From Streptomyces deccanensis (GTDB taxonomy: Bacteria > Actinomycetota > Actinomycetes > Streptomycetales > Streptomycetaceae): DNA of 64,000 nucleotides. How positions within the stretch are numbered: position 1 is the stretch's first letter; each line of letters opens with the position of its first letter. The stretch lies in NCBI RefSeq assembly GCF_022385335.1, contig NZ_CP092431.1, positions 4,216,001 to 4,280,000 on the forward strand, read 5' to 3'. A program made the position numbers and the translations under genes. This document shows positions 46,092 through 53,412 of the stretch, in pieces. Below the pieces are notes generated by a model. The model was not told the DNA's origin. It saw nothing but the letters and a program-made list of their open reading frames with translations, and searched no databases.

Positions 46092-49000
46092 TCACAGCAA
46101 CCCGTCCCACATCTGCTCCAGCAGCACCGACCACCAGCTCTCCGGCGAGGCCAGCGCCGCCGGGTCGAGGGCGGCGAGCTGCGCCTGGAAGTCGACGGTC
46201 CAACGCCCCGCCTGCTCCTGGTTGAGACCGAACCGCAGCCGCCACATCCGGCCGAGCAGCGCCAGGCAGCGCGCGAACTCGGGCAGCCCCGTGTTCACGA
46301 ACTGTGGCGGCACGGGCGCACCGCCCGGCCCCGCCTCCACCGGCACGGCCACGATGTTCGCCGTGCCGTACTGCACACAGAGCGCCTTGCCGAAGTCGCT
46401 GCCCATCACCAGGTACGAGCCCGCGTCGGCCGCCGGCTGCACCCCGCGCTCCTGCGCCAGCTCCGCCAGCGTCGGCACCGGGCGCCCCGGCTGGGCCTGC
46501 GCCCAGAAGAAGGGACCCATGTCCACCGGCAGCCCGGCGACGACCAGCGTGTGCGCCACGATCGGCGGAACGCCCTGCCGCGACACAGCCTGCTGGTCGA
46601 ACCGGAACACCCCCGGCCCGAACGCCGCCGCCAGCTCCTGCCCGATCACCTCCGGCGGGACCGGCGGCGCCGGCTGCACCGGCGGCAACGGCGCCCGCAC
46701 CGGCGCGGGCCGCGCGGGACCGTCCGCGACCTGGTGCAACTCGCCCTGATGGGCGAGCAGTTGGGCCATGCCCTGCTGCCGGCTCGCGTGGTCCTTGCCG
46801 TACGGGGCGATGGACGTGATGCGCGCGTTCGGCCACTGCTCACGGATCATCCGCGCGCAGTACGCCCCCGGCAGCTCGCACGACTCCAACTCGGTGTGCA
46901 GCTCCAGCACGGCCTCCGGCGGGATGTTCATCCCGCGCAGCTCGTGGAAGATCTGCCACTCCGGGTGCGGCGTGCCCGGCGCCGAACGCCGGATCACCTG
47001 CTGCTCGGACCCGTCCGGAGCACGGAAGCGCAGGACGGCCTGGTAGCCGGGGCCCACGGTCGGCTGCCCGGCGGGCGGCTGCGGATAGCCGTACGCGGGC
47101 GGAGCCCCCATCGGCGGCCCAGGCTGACCGGGAACCGGTCCGGGCTGACCCGGCTGACCAGGCATCGGCTGTCCGGGCATCGGCTGTCCGGGCATCCCGT
47201 GGGGAGCCCCCGGCGGCATCCCGGGCGGACCGGGCGGCTGCGGGGCCCCGGGCGCACCGGGTCCGACCACGGCGGGACCGGCCAGCATCGTCGCCGCGTG
47301 GTGCACACCACCGGCGGGCGTACCCCCGGGCGGATTCGGCGCACCGGGAGCACCCGGGACGCCAGGAGCACCAGGGGCGTGCGGACCGCCCTGGTGACCG
47401 GGGACGCCGGGCTGCCCCGGAGCGCCGGGGACACCGGGGGCGCCAGGAACACCCGGCCGACCCGGAGCCCCAGGGGGCCCCGGCGGCAGCGGCGCACCCG
47501 GTCCGCCCACGGCGGGACCGGCCAGCATCGTCGCGGCGTGGTGCACACCACCGGCGGGCGTACCCCCCGGCGGATTCGGCGCACCAGGAGCGCCCGGGGC
47601 ACCAGGACCGCCGGGCCCACCGGCTCCACCGGGTCCACCGGGCTGTCCGGGAGCACCCGGGCCCCCGGGGCCGTCCGGACCGAGGGAGGAGACCATCTGG
47701 GTCGGCACATAGCCGCCCGCCGGGGTGCCCGGAGCACCGGGACCGGACTGCGGCGGAGGCGTGGCACCCGGCCGGGCACCCGGCGTCCCCGGGGCCCCGG
47801 GCGGAGCCGGAGGCGGCGGCGCACCGGCCGCCCCGCCCCGGCGCGGCGGCGGCGCGGCCTTGCTCGTGGCGGCGTCGGCGATGTCACCGGCGTGGGGCGC
47901 CGACGAAGGCCCAGGAGGCGGCGTACCGGGCCCCTGCGGCCCACCCGGGCCCTGCGGATACCCGTACGACGGCGCACCGGGCGGCGGAGTCCCCGGGCCC
48001 TGCGGAGCGCCGGGCCCCTGCGGGTACCCGTACGACTGCGGCGCGCCCGGCGGCGGAGTCCCCGGACCGGACGGAGCACCGGGCCCCTGCGGAGCTCCCG
48101 GTCCCTGCGGATAGCCGTACGACTGCGGCGCACCCGGCGGCGGGGTCCCCGGCCCGGACGGAGGTTGCTGTGACGGCTGCGCGGGGCCACCCGGTGCGCC
48201 CGCGTCGGGGCCGGGGGCGGGGGCGCCCAGCGCCGGCGCCACCGTCGTACGCGGGAGCTGGCTGCCCCCGGAGATCAGCGCGGTCTTGGCCTCCGGCAGC
48301 GCGCTGGGCGGCGGGGCGTCGTCCGTGTCGCTCACCTCGGACAGCTGGGGCGCGAACACGGTGTCCGGCAGCGGTACCGAACGGTCGTCCTCGGCCTCGG
48401 CGTTGGTGTCCGTCCCGGCCCACGGCGTCGCCCCGGCGGGCACCGCGTCCTGCGGTACGGCGTCCCTCGGCGGCACCGCGTCCCGCACCTCGTCCTCCGC
48501 CGAGGCGGCGGCCGGCCACGGCGTGGCGTCGGCGGGTGCGTCGGGCGTCCCACGGCCGACCGAGGGCGACTGCCCGACCGGCCCCGCCATCGTCTCGGGC
48601 AGCGAACCGCCGCCCCCGGACGCCCCGTTGACCCCGTTGACCCCGAACGAGCCGGAACCACCCGTACCGGCACCGGAATCGCCGGCAGCGGCGCCGACGG
48701 CAGCCGGACGGGACCCGGCACCGTCGGACGCACCGGCACCGGAGCCGGACCCGGCCCCCGCACCCGCACCCGCACCCGCCCGGTGGTCCGGAATACCCAT
48801 CCTGTCCGCCGCGTCCTGCAACCACTCCGGCGGAGTCAGCAGGAACGACGTCTGGTTCAGGTCCACCCGCGCCGGGGGCGCCGGCGCGGCGGCCGAAGCC
48901 GCCTCCGTACGGCCGTACTCCTCCTCGAACCGGCGGATCACCTCACCCACCGGCAGCGACGGCCACAGCGTGGCCTCCCCGCTGTCCCGGGCGATGACCA

Positions 49001-49166
49001 GCCGCTGCGCGCCACCGTCGGAACGCGGGCCGTCCGCCCGGTCCTCCGCCCACACCACGAACCCGAGGTCGAACTCCCGCACCCGCACCTCACGGTGCTG
49101 GTAGCCCGGCAGATCGCCGTTGATCCACTCCTCGGCGCGCTCCTGCGCCTGAGCGAACGTCACCAT
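46092..49166 (-). CDS. Imm35-like / collagen-like linker / deaminase-like / SUKH-4 protein
   Basis: 1024 aa, no signal peptide or membrane helix. Residues 1-85 (TFAQAQERAEEWINGDLPGY ... EATLWPSLPVGEVIRRFEEEYG) resemble the YrhB/Imm35 immunity fold. About 115-700 is a Gly/Pro/Ala-rich, collagen-like and SYGYPQGPG-repeat linker, with a ~240-base internal duplication (PNPPGGTPAGGVHHAATMLA twice). Around 705-830 lies a toxin-deaminase-like domain: H741-E742, then TELESC-ELPGAYC (E759, C763, C770) and PNARITSIAPYG. Residues 840-1015 fit SUKH-4. ATG 49166; GTG 49163 is possible. Downstream of the WHH-SUKH gene by 7 bases, so surely one operon. Probably an intracellular effector-immunity fusion; biochemistry unknown. 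Confidence 0.78.
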   Translation of the reverse strand: MVTFAQAQERAEEWINGDLPGYQHREVRVREFDLGFVVWAEDRADGPRSDGGAQRLVIARDSGEATLWPSLPVGEVIRRFEEEYGRTEAASAAAPAPPARVDLNQTSFLLTPPEWLQDAADRMGIPDHRAGAGAGAGAGSGSGAGASDGAGSRPAAVGAAAGDSGAGTGGSGSFGVNGVNGASGGGGSLPETMAGPVGQSPSVGRGTPDAPADATPWPAAASAEDEVRDAVPPRDAVPQDAVPAGATPWAGTDTNAEAEDDRSVPLPDTVFAPQLSEVSDTDDAPPPSALPEAKTALISGGSQLPRTTVAPALGAPAPGPDAGAPGGPAQPSQQPPSGPGTPPPGAPQSYGYPQGPGAPQGPGAPSGPGTPPPGAPQSYGYPQGPGAPQGPGTPPPGAPSYGYPQGPGGPQGPGTPPPGPSSAPHAGDIADAATSKAAPPPRRGGAAGAPPPPAPPGAPGTPGARPGATPPPQSGPGAPGTPAGGYVPTQMVSSLGPDGPGGPGAPGQPGGPGGAGGPGGPGAPGAPGAPNPPGGTPAGGVHHAATMLAGPAVGGPGAPLPPGPPGAPGRPGVPGAPGVPGAPGQPGVPGHQGGPHAPGAPGVPGAPGAPNPPGGTPAGGVHHAATMLAGPAVVGPGAPGAPQPPGPPGMPPGAPHGMPGQPMPGQPMPGQPGQPGPVPGQPGPPMGAPPAYGYPQPPAGQPTVGPGYQAVLRFRAPDGSEQQVIRRSAPGTPHPEWQIFHELRGMNIPPEAVLELHTELESCELPGAYCARMIREQWPNARITSIAPYGKDHASRQQGMAQLLAHQGELHQVADGPARPAPVRAPLPPVQPAPPVPPEVIGQELAAAFGPGVFRFDQQAVSRQGVPPIVAHTLVVAGLPVDMGPFFWAQAQPGRPVPTLAELAQERGVQPAADAGSYLVMGSDFGKALCVQYGTANIVAVPVEAGPGGAPVPPQFVNTGLPEFARCLALLGRMWRLRFGLNQEQAGRWTVDFQAQLAALDPAALASPESWWSVLLEQMWDGLL

Positions 49167-49173
49167 CGAAAAC

Positions 49174-50205
49174 TCACTCCCCCACCGAGGACGCCGAGGA
49201 CGCCGAGGACGCCGCAGACGCGCCCGCGGCGACCGGTACGGCACGCGCGAAGCCACCGTCCACCATCAGGTTGGCCACCGTCTCCAGTTCCGGCGGATTG
49301 CCCGCCAGCCGGGACAGGAACGCGTCGAAGTCCTCACCGGCGGGGAGCAGCAACCGCTCCACCCGCTCGGCCGGCGCCCACGACGGATCGACGTCACGGG
49401 CGTCGTCGTACGCGCAGAACCAGACCGACCCGATCCGGTCGCCCTTCACCTTCACCGCGAGGATCCCGCCCTGCGCGAACGCCACGGCCAGATAGTCCTT
49501 GGTGAGGTGGTCCCGCAGACACTTGTTGACGTACACCAGGTCGTTGACCGCGGCCTCGTCCCGCACCGTGAAGAACGGCTGGTCCACCAGCAGCCCCAAC
49601 TCCGCGTCCAGCGCCGCCCCCACGGGAGCACAACCGCCCGCCGCCTTCAGGAACGACCGGTACGCGCCCGGCAACCGGTACCCGAGATCCTCCTCGACCC
49701 CCTGCACCTGCGCCTCGGTCACCGCCACCGCCGACGACTTCGGCAGCCCGAAGTGCGCCGGCCGGGTCTCCTGCAACGGCCGCGTGCCGCGCTTGTGCTG
49801 GTCGACACGCGCCGTCGCGATACCACCGTGGTGCCGCAGCAACGCCTTCACCTCGACCGGCACCAGCTCCAGCCGCCGACCGCCCGGCGCGTGGTGCCAC
49901 GTCCAGCCGTGCGGCGTCGCCACCGGCGGGATCGTGTCCCACAGTTCATGTCCCGACGCCGCCAGCGCCGCGTTCGCGGACACGTAGTCCGTCAACCGCA
50001 GCTCGTCCACCCCGAACCCCTCCGGGGGATCGGCGATCTCCGCCGCGGCACGCGCGTACGGCGAGAAGTCCGGAAAGCCGTGCGCGTCAACACGGACACC
50101 CCTCGGATGACGCGCCGCCCGGACCGGGTCCGGAAACTGCACGACCTGCCCGGCGTAGGCCGCGTTCGGCGGCGCGGCTTGCTGCCCGAGCCGACCTGTC
50201 GTCAT
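49174..50205 (-). CDS. WHH-type HNH nuclease fused to SMI1/KNR4 (SUKH-1) domain
   Basis: 343 aa, ATG 50205 with AGGGGGC 7 bases upstream; no export signal. Residues 40-150 match WHH nucleases of the HNH/EndoVII group found as toxin tips: GFPDFSPYARAAAEI, LTDYVSANAAL, then GWTWHHAPGGRRLELVPVEVKALLRHHGG (W103, H104, H105, H125, H126). Residues 160-320 are a SUKH-1 domain (VEEDLGYRLPGAYRSFLKAAGGCAP ... YLAVAFAQGGILAVKVKGDRIGSVW). In polymorphic toxin systems these are separate toxin and immunity proteins; here they share one chain. Ala/Ser tail at the end. First gene of the leftward operon. Confidence 0.82.
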   Translation of the reverse strand: MTTGRLGQQAAPPNAAYAGQVVQFPDPVRAARHPRGVRVDAHGFPDFSPYARAAAEIADPPEGFGVDELRLTDYVSANAALAASGHELWDTIPPVATPHGWTWHHAPGGRRLELVPVEVKALLRHHGGIATARVDQHKRGTRPLQETRPAHFGLPKSSAVAVTEAQVQGVEEDLGYRLPGAYRSFLKAAGGCAPVGAALDAELGLLVDQPFFTVRDEAAVNDLVYVNKCLRDHLTKDYLAVAFAQGGILAVKVKGDRIGSVWFCAYDDARDVDPSWAPAERVERLLLPAGEDFDAFLSRLAGNPPELETVANLMVDGGFARAVPVAAGASAASSASSASSVGE

Positions 50206-50528
50206 GGCGGTAGCCCCCTGCGGCGTTCTGTGAGACCTGTTCTGGCTGCGTTGTGCTGTGTCGTACTGCTCCCCGACAACAGAAAAGGCCCTGGTACGGC
50301 CTGTTCTGTCCGCCCTCGATCGCAAGACCGAACGGATCGCGGTTGTCGACAGCCTATGCGGTACGGCGACACCGGTCATCGGGCCTCCGCCACCGTGACC
50401 AGCCGTCACACCACCCTCACGCAACGCCGAAGAACGGGCGTGTCGTCCAGCCCCAGCTTCCGCACCGGGCACGCCGTTTGGCACTCTGTGTCCCCTGGCG
50501 GGGGATGCAACAGGAGGGGAACACGACC
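50206..50528. promoter_or_regulatory. Divergent control region of the deaminase/nuclease-SUKH cluster
   Basis: 323 bases separating the leftward WHH-SUKH operon from the rightward YwqJ gene. It contains an inverted repeat, ACAGAAAAGGCC (50279-50290) with GGCCTGTTCTGT (50298-50309), one mismatch and a 7-base loop. CCTGTTCTG recurs at 50236-50244. Candidate shared operator. -35/-10 elements were not identified with confidence. Confidence 0.5.
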
Positions 50529-51029
50529 ATGAGCGCGACGCAGGCGGGACCTTCGGGCGACCCCCGCATCGGCTGGAGCACCGCGGAACAGCCGCACGCT
50601 CCCGCCCTCCTCCACCGCCGCGACGGCATCCTGCCGACCGTGGCCGCCGCCCTCTCCGTACGCGGCGAGACCCTCACCGGCACCGCCGCCCGCGGCGACC
50701 AGGCCCCGCCCCTGCACCCCCTGGTCCAGGAGTTCCTCGACTCCCTCGCCACCGACCGGCGCGACCGCTTCACCGGCCGCTGCGCCGAGGCCATCCTCAT
50801 CTCCCGCCACATCACCGGCGCCGACGCGGCCCGCAGCAGGCGCGCCGCCCGCAGACCCATGTCCAACGGCGAGGCCCGCAAGGCCCTCAAGCAGGCCAAA
50901 CTCACCACCCGCCACATCCGCGAGGACGGCGACCCCCTGCACGGCGCGTTCGCCCCGCCCTGCCGCTCCTGCGCGGCCCTCAGCGCCCACTTCGGCGTCC
51001 GCGTCGTGGACCCCTCCCAGGACAACTAG
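50529..51029 (+). CDS. YwqJ-type deaminase
   Basis: 166-aa free-standing protein of the YwqJ clade of toxin-derived deaminases. Motif I FTGRCAEAILISRHI (C85-A86-E87; Cys replaces the usual His as zinc ligand, normal for this clade) and motif II PPCRSCAALSAHFGV (C145, C148) supply the Zn site and catalytic Glu. No trafficking domain, RHS/WXG module or signal peptide. ATG 50529 has a strong AGGAGGGG. The target may be nucleic acid or a free nucleotide; the family is classed as nucleic-acid/nucleotide deaminase by homology only. Followed 150 bases later by SUKH-3. Confidence 0.85.
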   Translation: MSATQAGPSGDPRIGWSTAEQPHAPALLHRRDGILPTVAAALSVRGETLTGTAARGDQAPPLHPLVQEFLDSLATDRRDRFTGRCAEAILISRHITGADAARSRRAARRPMSNGEARKALKQAKLTTRHIREDGDPLHGAFAPPCRSCAALSAHFGVRVVDPSQDN

Positions 51030-51081
51030 GAACCCGGGCACCCGCAGCACGCGTCAGAAGACACGAACGGCGCACGAACCG

Positions 51082-51114
51082 CTCTCGAAAGCCTCTCGAA
51101 AGCCTCTCGGACGC
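51082..51114. repeat. 11-base tandem repeats between the deaminase and SUKH-3 genes
   Basis: CTCTCGAAAGC, CTCTCGAAAGC, CTCTCGGACGC: three head-to-tail units with one-turn spacing. They are followed at about 51130-51160 by two or three CACCACG(CG)AAG units. Confidence 0.8.
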
Positions 51115-51179
51115 CTGAGAACAGAACCACCACGAAGCACCACGCGAAGCACCACGAACCACCGACGAACAAAGGGCAG

Positions 51180-51674
51180 ATGCACACAGACCGCACCTCC
51201 ACCACGCGCTTCTCCGTTCCCGTCGACGCCGCCCTGCGTGCCGCCGGATGGCAACCGGGCCGCTGGGACATAAAGCAGGCCGAGATCTGGGCCGACACCC
51301 TGCGCGAGCACACCTCCCCCGCCGGACACCGCCACGCCGTCTTCCCGGCCGCGGTCGAGGCCTGGGCCGAGTTCGGCGGCCTGCACCTCACCGCCCAGGG
51401 CCCCGGCCGCCGACTCGCCCCCGCCGACCTGCACCTAGACCCGCTGCACGGCCTCCACATGGCCCGCACCCTCGGCGACCTCGGCCGCGCCCTCGACACC
51501 GAGGTCTGCCCCCTCGGCCACGAGATCGCCACACGGGCCCTCATCGCCATCGACACCGAGGGCCGCACCTACGCGCTCGACCACACCGGCGACTGGTACC
51601 TGGGCCCCAACGTCGACGCCGCCCTCACCACACTCCTGGCGGGCTCGGCACCGGTACGGCTGACCGCGGGCTGA
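51180..51674 (+). CDS. SUKH-3 domain immunity-type protein
   Basis: 164 aa, soluble. SUKH-3 features: FSVPVDAALRAAGWQPGRWD, AVEAWAEFGGLHLTAQGPGRRLAPADLHLDPLHG, CPLGHEIATRALIAIDTEGRTYALDHTGDWYLGPNVDAAL. This family normally neutralises a co-encoded toxin by direct binding; the neighbouring YwqJ deaminase is the obvious partner. ATG 51180 has AAAGGG only 3 bases away, so translation may be weak or the start may differ slightly. Confidence 0.83.
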   Translation: MHTDRTSTTRFSVPVDAALRAAGWQPGRWDIKQAEIWADTLREHTSPAGHRHAVFPAAVEAWAEFGGLHLTAQGPGRRLAPADLHLDPLHGLHMARTLGDLGRALDTEVCPLGHEIATRALIAIDTEGRTYALDHTGDWYLGPNVDAALTTLLAGSAPVRLTAG

Positions 51675-51716
51675 GGGGGCCGCAGGCTGAGGGGGCCGCA
51701 GGCTGAGGGGCCGCCG
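51667..51716. repeat. Short direct repeats after the SUKH-3 gene
   Basis: GGCTGAGGGGGCCGCA occurs in three near-identical head-to-tail units (period 17), the first overlapping the SUKH-3 stop codon. The rest of the gap to 51846 shows nothing recognisable. Confidence 0.75.
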
Positions 51717-51845
51717 CGGGCGCCGGCCGCCGCTGAGCACCGGCCGCCGTAGGGGTTCCGACCGTCGGCCGCCATCCGCCGTTTCGCGTCGCGCCGTCCC
51801 GCCATAGGGCCTCAGGACATCGGCGGACACCCGTCGTACGCGGCT

Positions 51846-51891
51846 GATCGCGCAGTTCCCCGCGCCCCTGAAAAAGCAGGGGCTACGCCCC
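51846..51891. repeat. Palindromic element, partial copy 6 (left arm)
   Basis: CGCGCAGTTCCCCGCGCCCC and the CTGAAAAAGCAGGGGCTACGCCCC hairpin, directly downstream of the histidine-kinase stop at 51892. Confidence 0.8.
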
Positions 51892-53250
51892 TCACGGCGC
51901 GGCCGGAAGCACCGCCGACACCCGGAAGCCCCCCGCGTCCGTGGGCCCGGACACGAACACACCGCCCAGCTCGGCCACCCGCTCCTTCATCCCGAGCAAG
52001 CCGTTCCCCCCGCTCGGCAGCCGCGCGGCCCCCGCCGCGCCCGGCTCCGGCGGCGGGCCGTTCTCCACCTGCATCGCGATCTCCGCCGTCCGATGCGCCA
52101 ACCGCACCCGCGTCTTCGCCCCCGCCGCATGCTTGTGGACGTTGGTCAACGCCTCCTGCACCACCCGGTACGCCGTCTGCTCCACCTCCGCCGCGTACAC
52201 CCGCACCTCCCCCTCCACCGACAACTCCACGACCATCCCCGCGGCCGCCGACTGCCCCACCAACACCTCAAGCTCGGCCAGACAAGGCCCCTCCGCCGCC
52301 TCGTCCTCGGCCCGCGAAGCCGCCGCCGCGGCCGCCGCCCCCACCGCCGCCAACGGCACCGGCGCCGGCAACGACCCGGACCCCGGCCGCTCCCGCCCCA
52401 TCGACGAGAACCCCTCCCCCGACCGCAACACCCCGAGCATCTCCCGCAACTCGGTCAACGCCTGACGCCCCATGTCCCCCACCAGCGCCGCGTTCCGCAC
52501 GGCCTTCTCCGGATCCTTCCGCGCCACCGCCTGGAGCGCCGCCGCGTGCACGACCATCAACGACACCCGGTGCGCCACCACGTCATGCATCTCCCGCGCG
52601 ATCCGGGTCCGCTCCTCACCCCGAGCCCACTCGGCCCGCTCCTCCGCCCGCTCCGCGAGCAACTGCAGCTCCCGCTCCAGCGAATCCGCCCGCTCCCGCA
52701 GACTCTCCATCAACCGCCGCCGCGCCCCGACGTACAGCCCCAGCAGCACCGGCGGCGCGGTCAGCCCGATCGCCATCGTGGACGCCAGGAACACGGCGAA
52801 CGCGTCCCCGCCGCCGACCGCCCCGTCCCCCTGCAGATTGCTCCGGGTCGCCTCCACGAACCACACGATGAACACACCGGCGAACGCCATCCCCGACAGC
52901 GCCCCGATGATCCGCCGCGGCGCCTCCGACGCGGCCAGCGTGTAGAGCCCGACGAGCCCCATCAGATACCCCATCTGGGCGGGCGCGACGGCGATGAAGA
53001 CCAGCACGACGGCGACGGGCCACATCCGCCGCACCAACAGCACGGAACCGGCGAGCGCCCCGAACACGACCCCCACGGCCTCCGGCAGCGCGGCGTTCCG
53101 TGCGAACTCGACACCCTCGATCGAACACTCGACGGCCGACACCAGCGCCAGCCCGCCGTCGAGGGCGGCACCCCGCCACCGCTCCCACCACCACGGTCCG
53201 GCCCTGTCCCCCGTCCCGGCCGCGGTGTGGTCTTCCCCCGTCGTGGTCAT
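51892..53250 (-). CDS. Sensor histidine kinase (NarL-type, HisKA_3)
   Basis: 452 aa. N-terminal membrane domain with about five helices (residues 25-165), no large sensor domain. A linking coiled coil (ESLRERADSLERELQLLAE) leads to the HisKA_3 H-box ERTRIAREMHDVVAHRVSLMVVHAAAL (phospho-His in EMHD), then HATPase_c: VVQEALTNVHKHAAGAKTRVRL (N-box), VENGPPPEPG and GNGLLGMKERVAELGG (G-box). An Ala-rich insert lies between them (AAVGAAAAAAASRAEDEA). ATG 53250, ribosome binding site weak. No response-regulator gene is adjacent on either side. Confidence 0.9.
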   Translation of the reverse strand: MTTTGEDHTAAGTGDRAGPWWWERWRGAALDGGLALVSAVECSIEGVEFARNAALPEAVGVVFGALAGSVLLVRRMWPVAVVLVFIAVAPAQMGYLMGLVGLYTLAASEAPRRIIGALSGMAFAGVFIVWFVEATRSNLQGDGAVGGGDAFAVFLASTMAIGLTAPPVLLGLYVGARRRLMESLRERADSLERELQLLAERAEERAEWARGEERTRIAREMHDVVAHRVSLMVVHAAALQAVARKDPEKAVRNAALVGDMGRQALTELREMLGVLRSGEGFSSMGRERPGSGSLPAPVPLAAVGAAAAAAASRAEDEAAEGPCLAELEVLVGQSAAAGMVVELSVEGEVRVYAAEVEQTAYRVVQEALTNVHKHAAGAKTRVRLAHRTAEIAMQVENGPPPEPGAAGAARLPSGGNGLLGMKERVAELGGVFVSGPTDAGGFRVSAVLPAAP

Positions 53251-53412
53251 ACACCCAAGCCTACGTTCGAGCGCCCCCGCTTTTCCGGCGAGTTTCCCGT
53301 AGTGGCCCACACCACGCCCCACCCTCGAACAGAAGCGAAACCACCCCCTTTCCCTCGAACTGCTGAATCGCCCACCGTTCGACCCCGGAACCCCGCATTC
53401 CGCCCGGACGGT

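Noticed and set aside
47270..48160. CRISPR or satellite array in the SUKH-4 gene
   Set aside because: Repeats encode Gly-Pro-Ala collagen-like sequence in one open frame; codon-level degeneracy explains them.
46092..51674. A secreted polymorphic toxin (RHS/CDI/T6SS) locus
   Set aside because: No signal peptides, RHS/YD repeats, WXG, PAAR or adhesin domains, and no secretion genes nearby.
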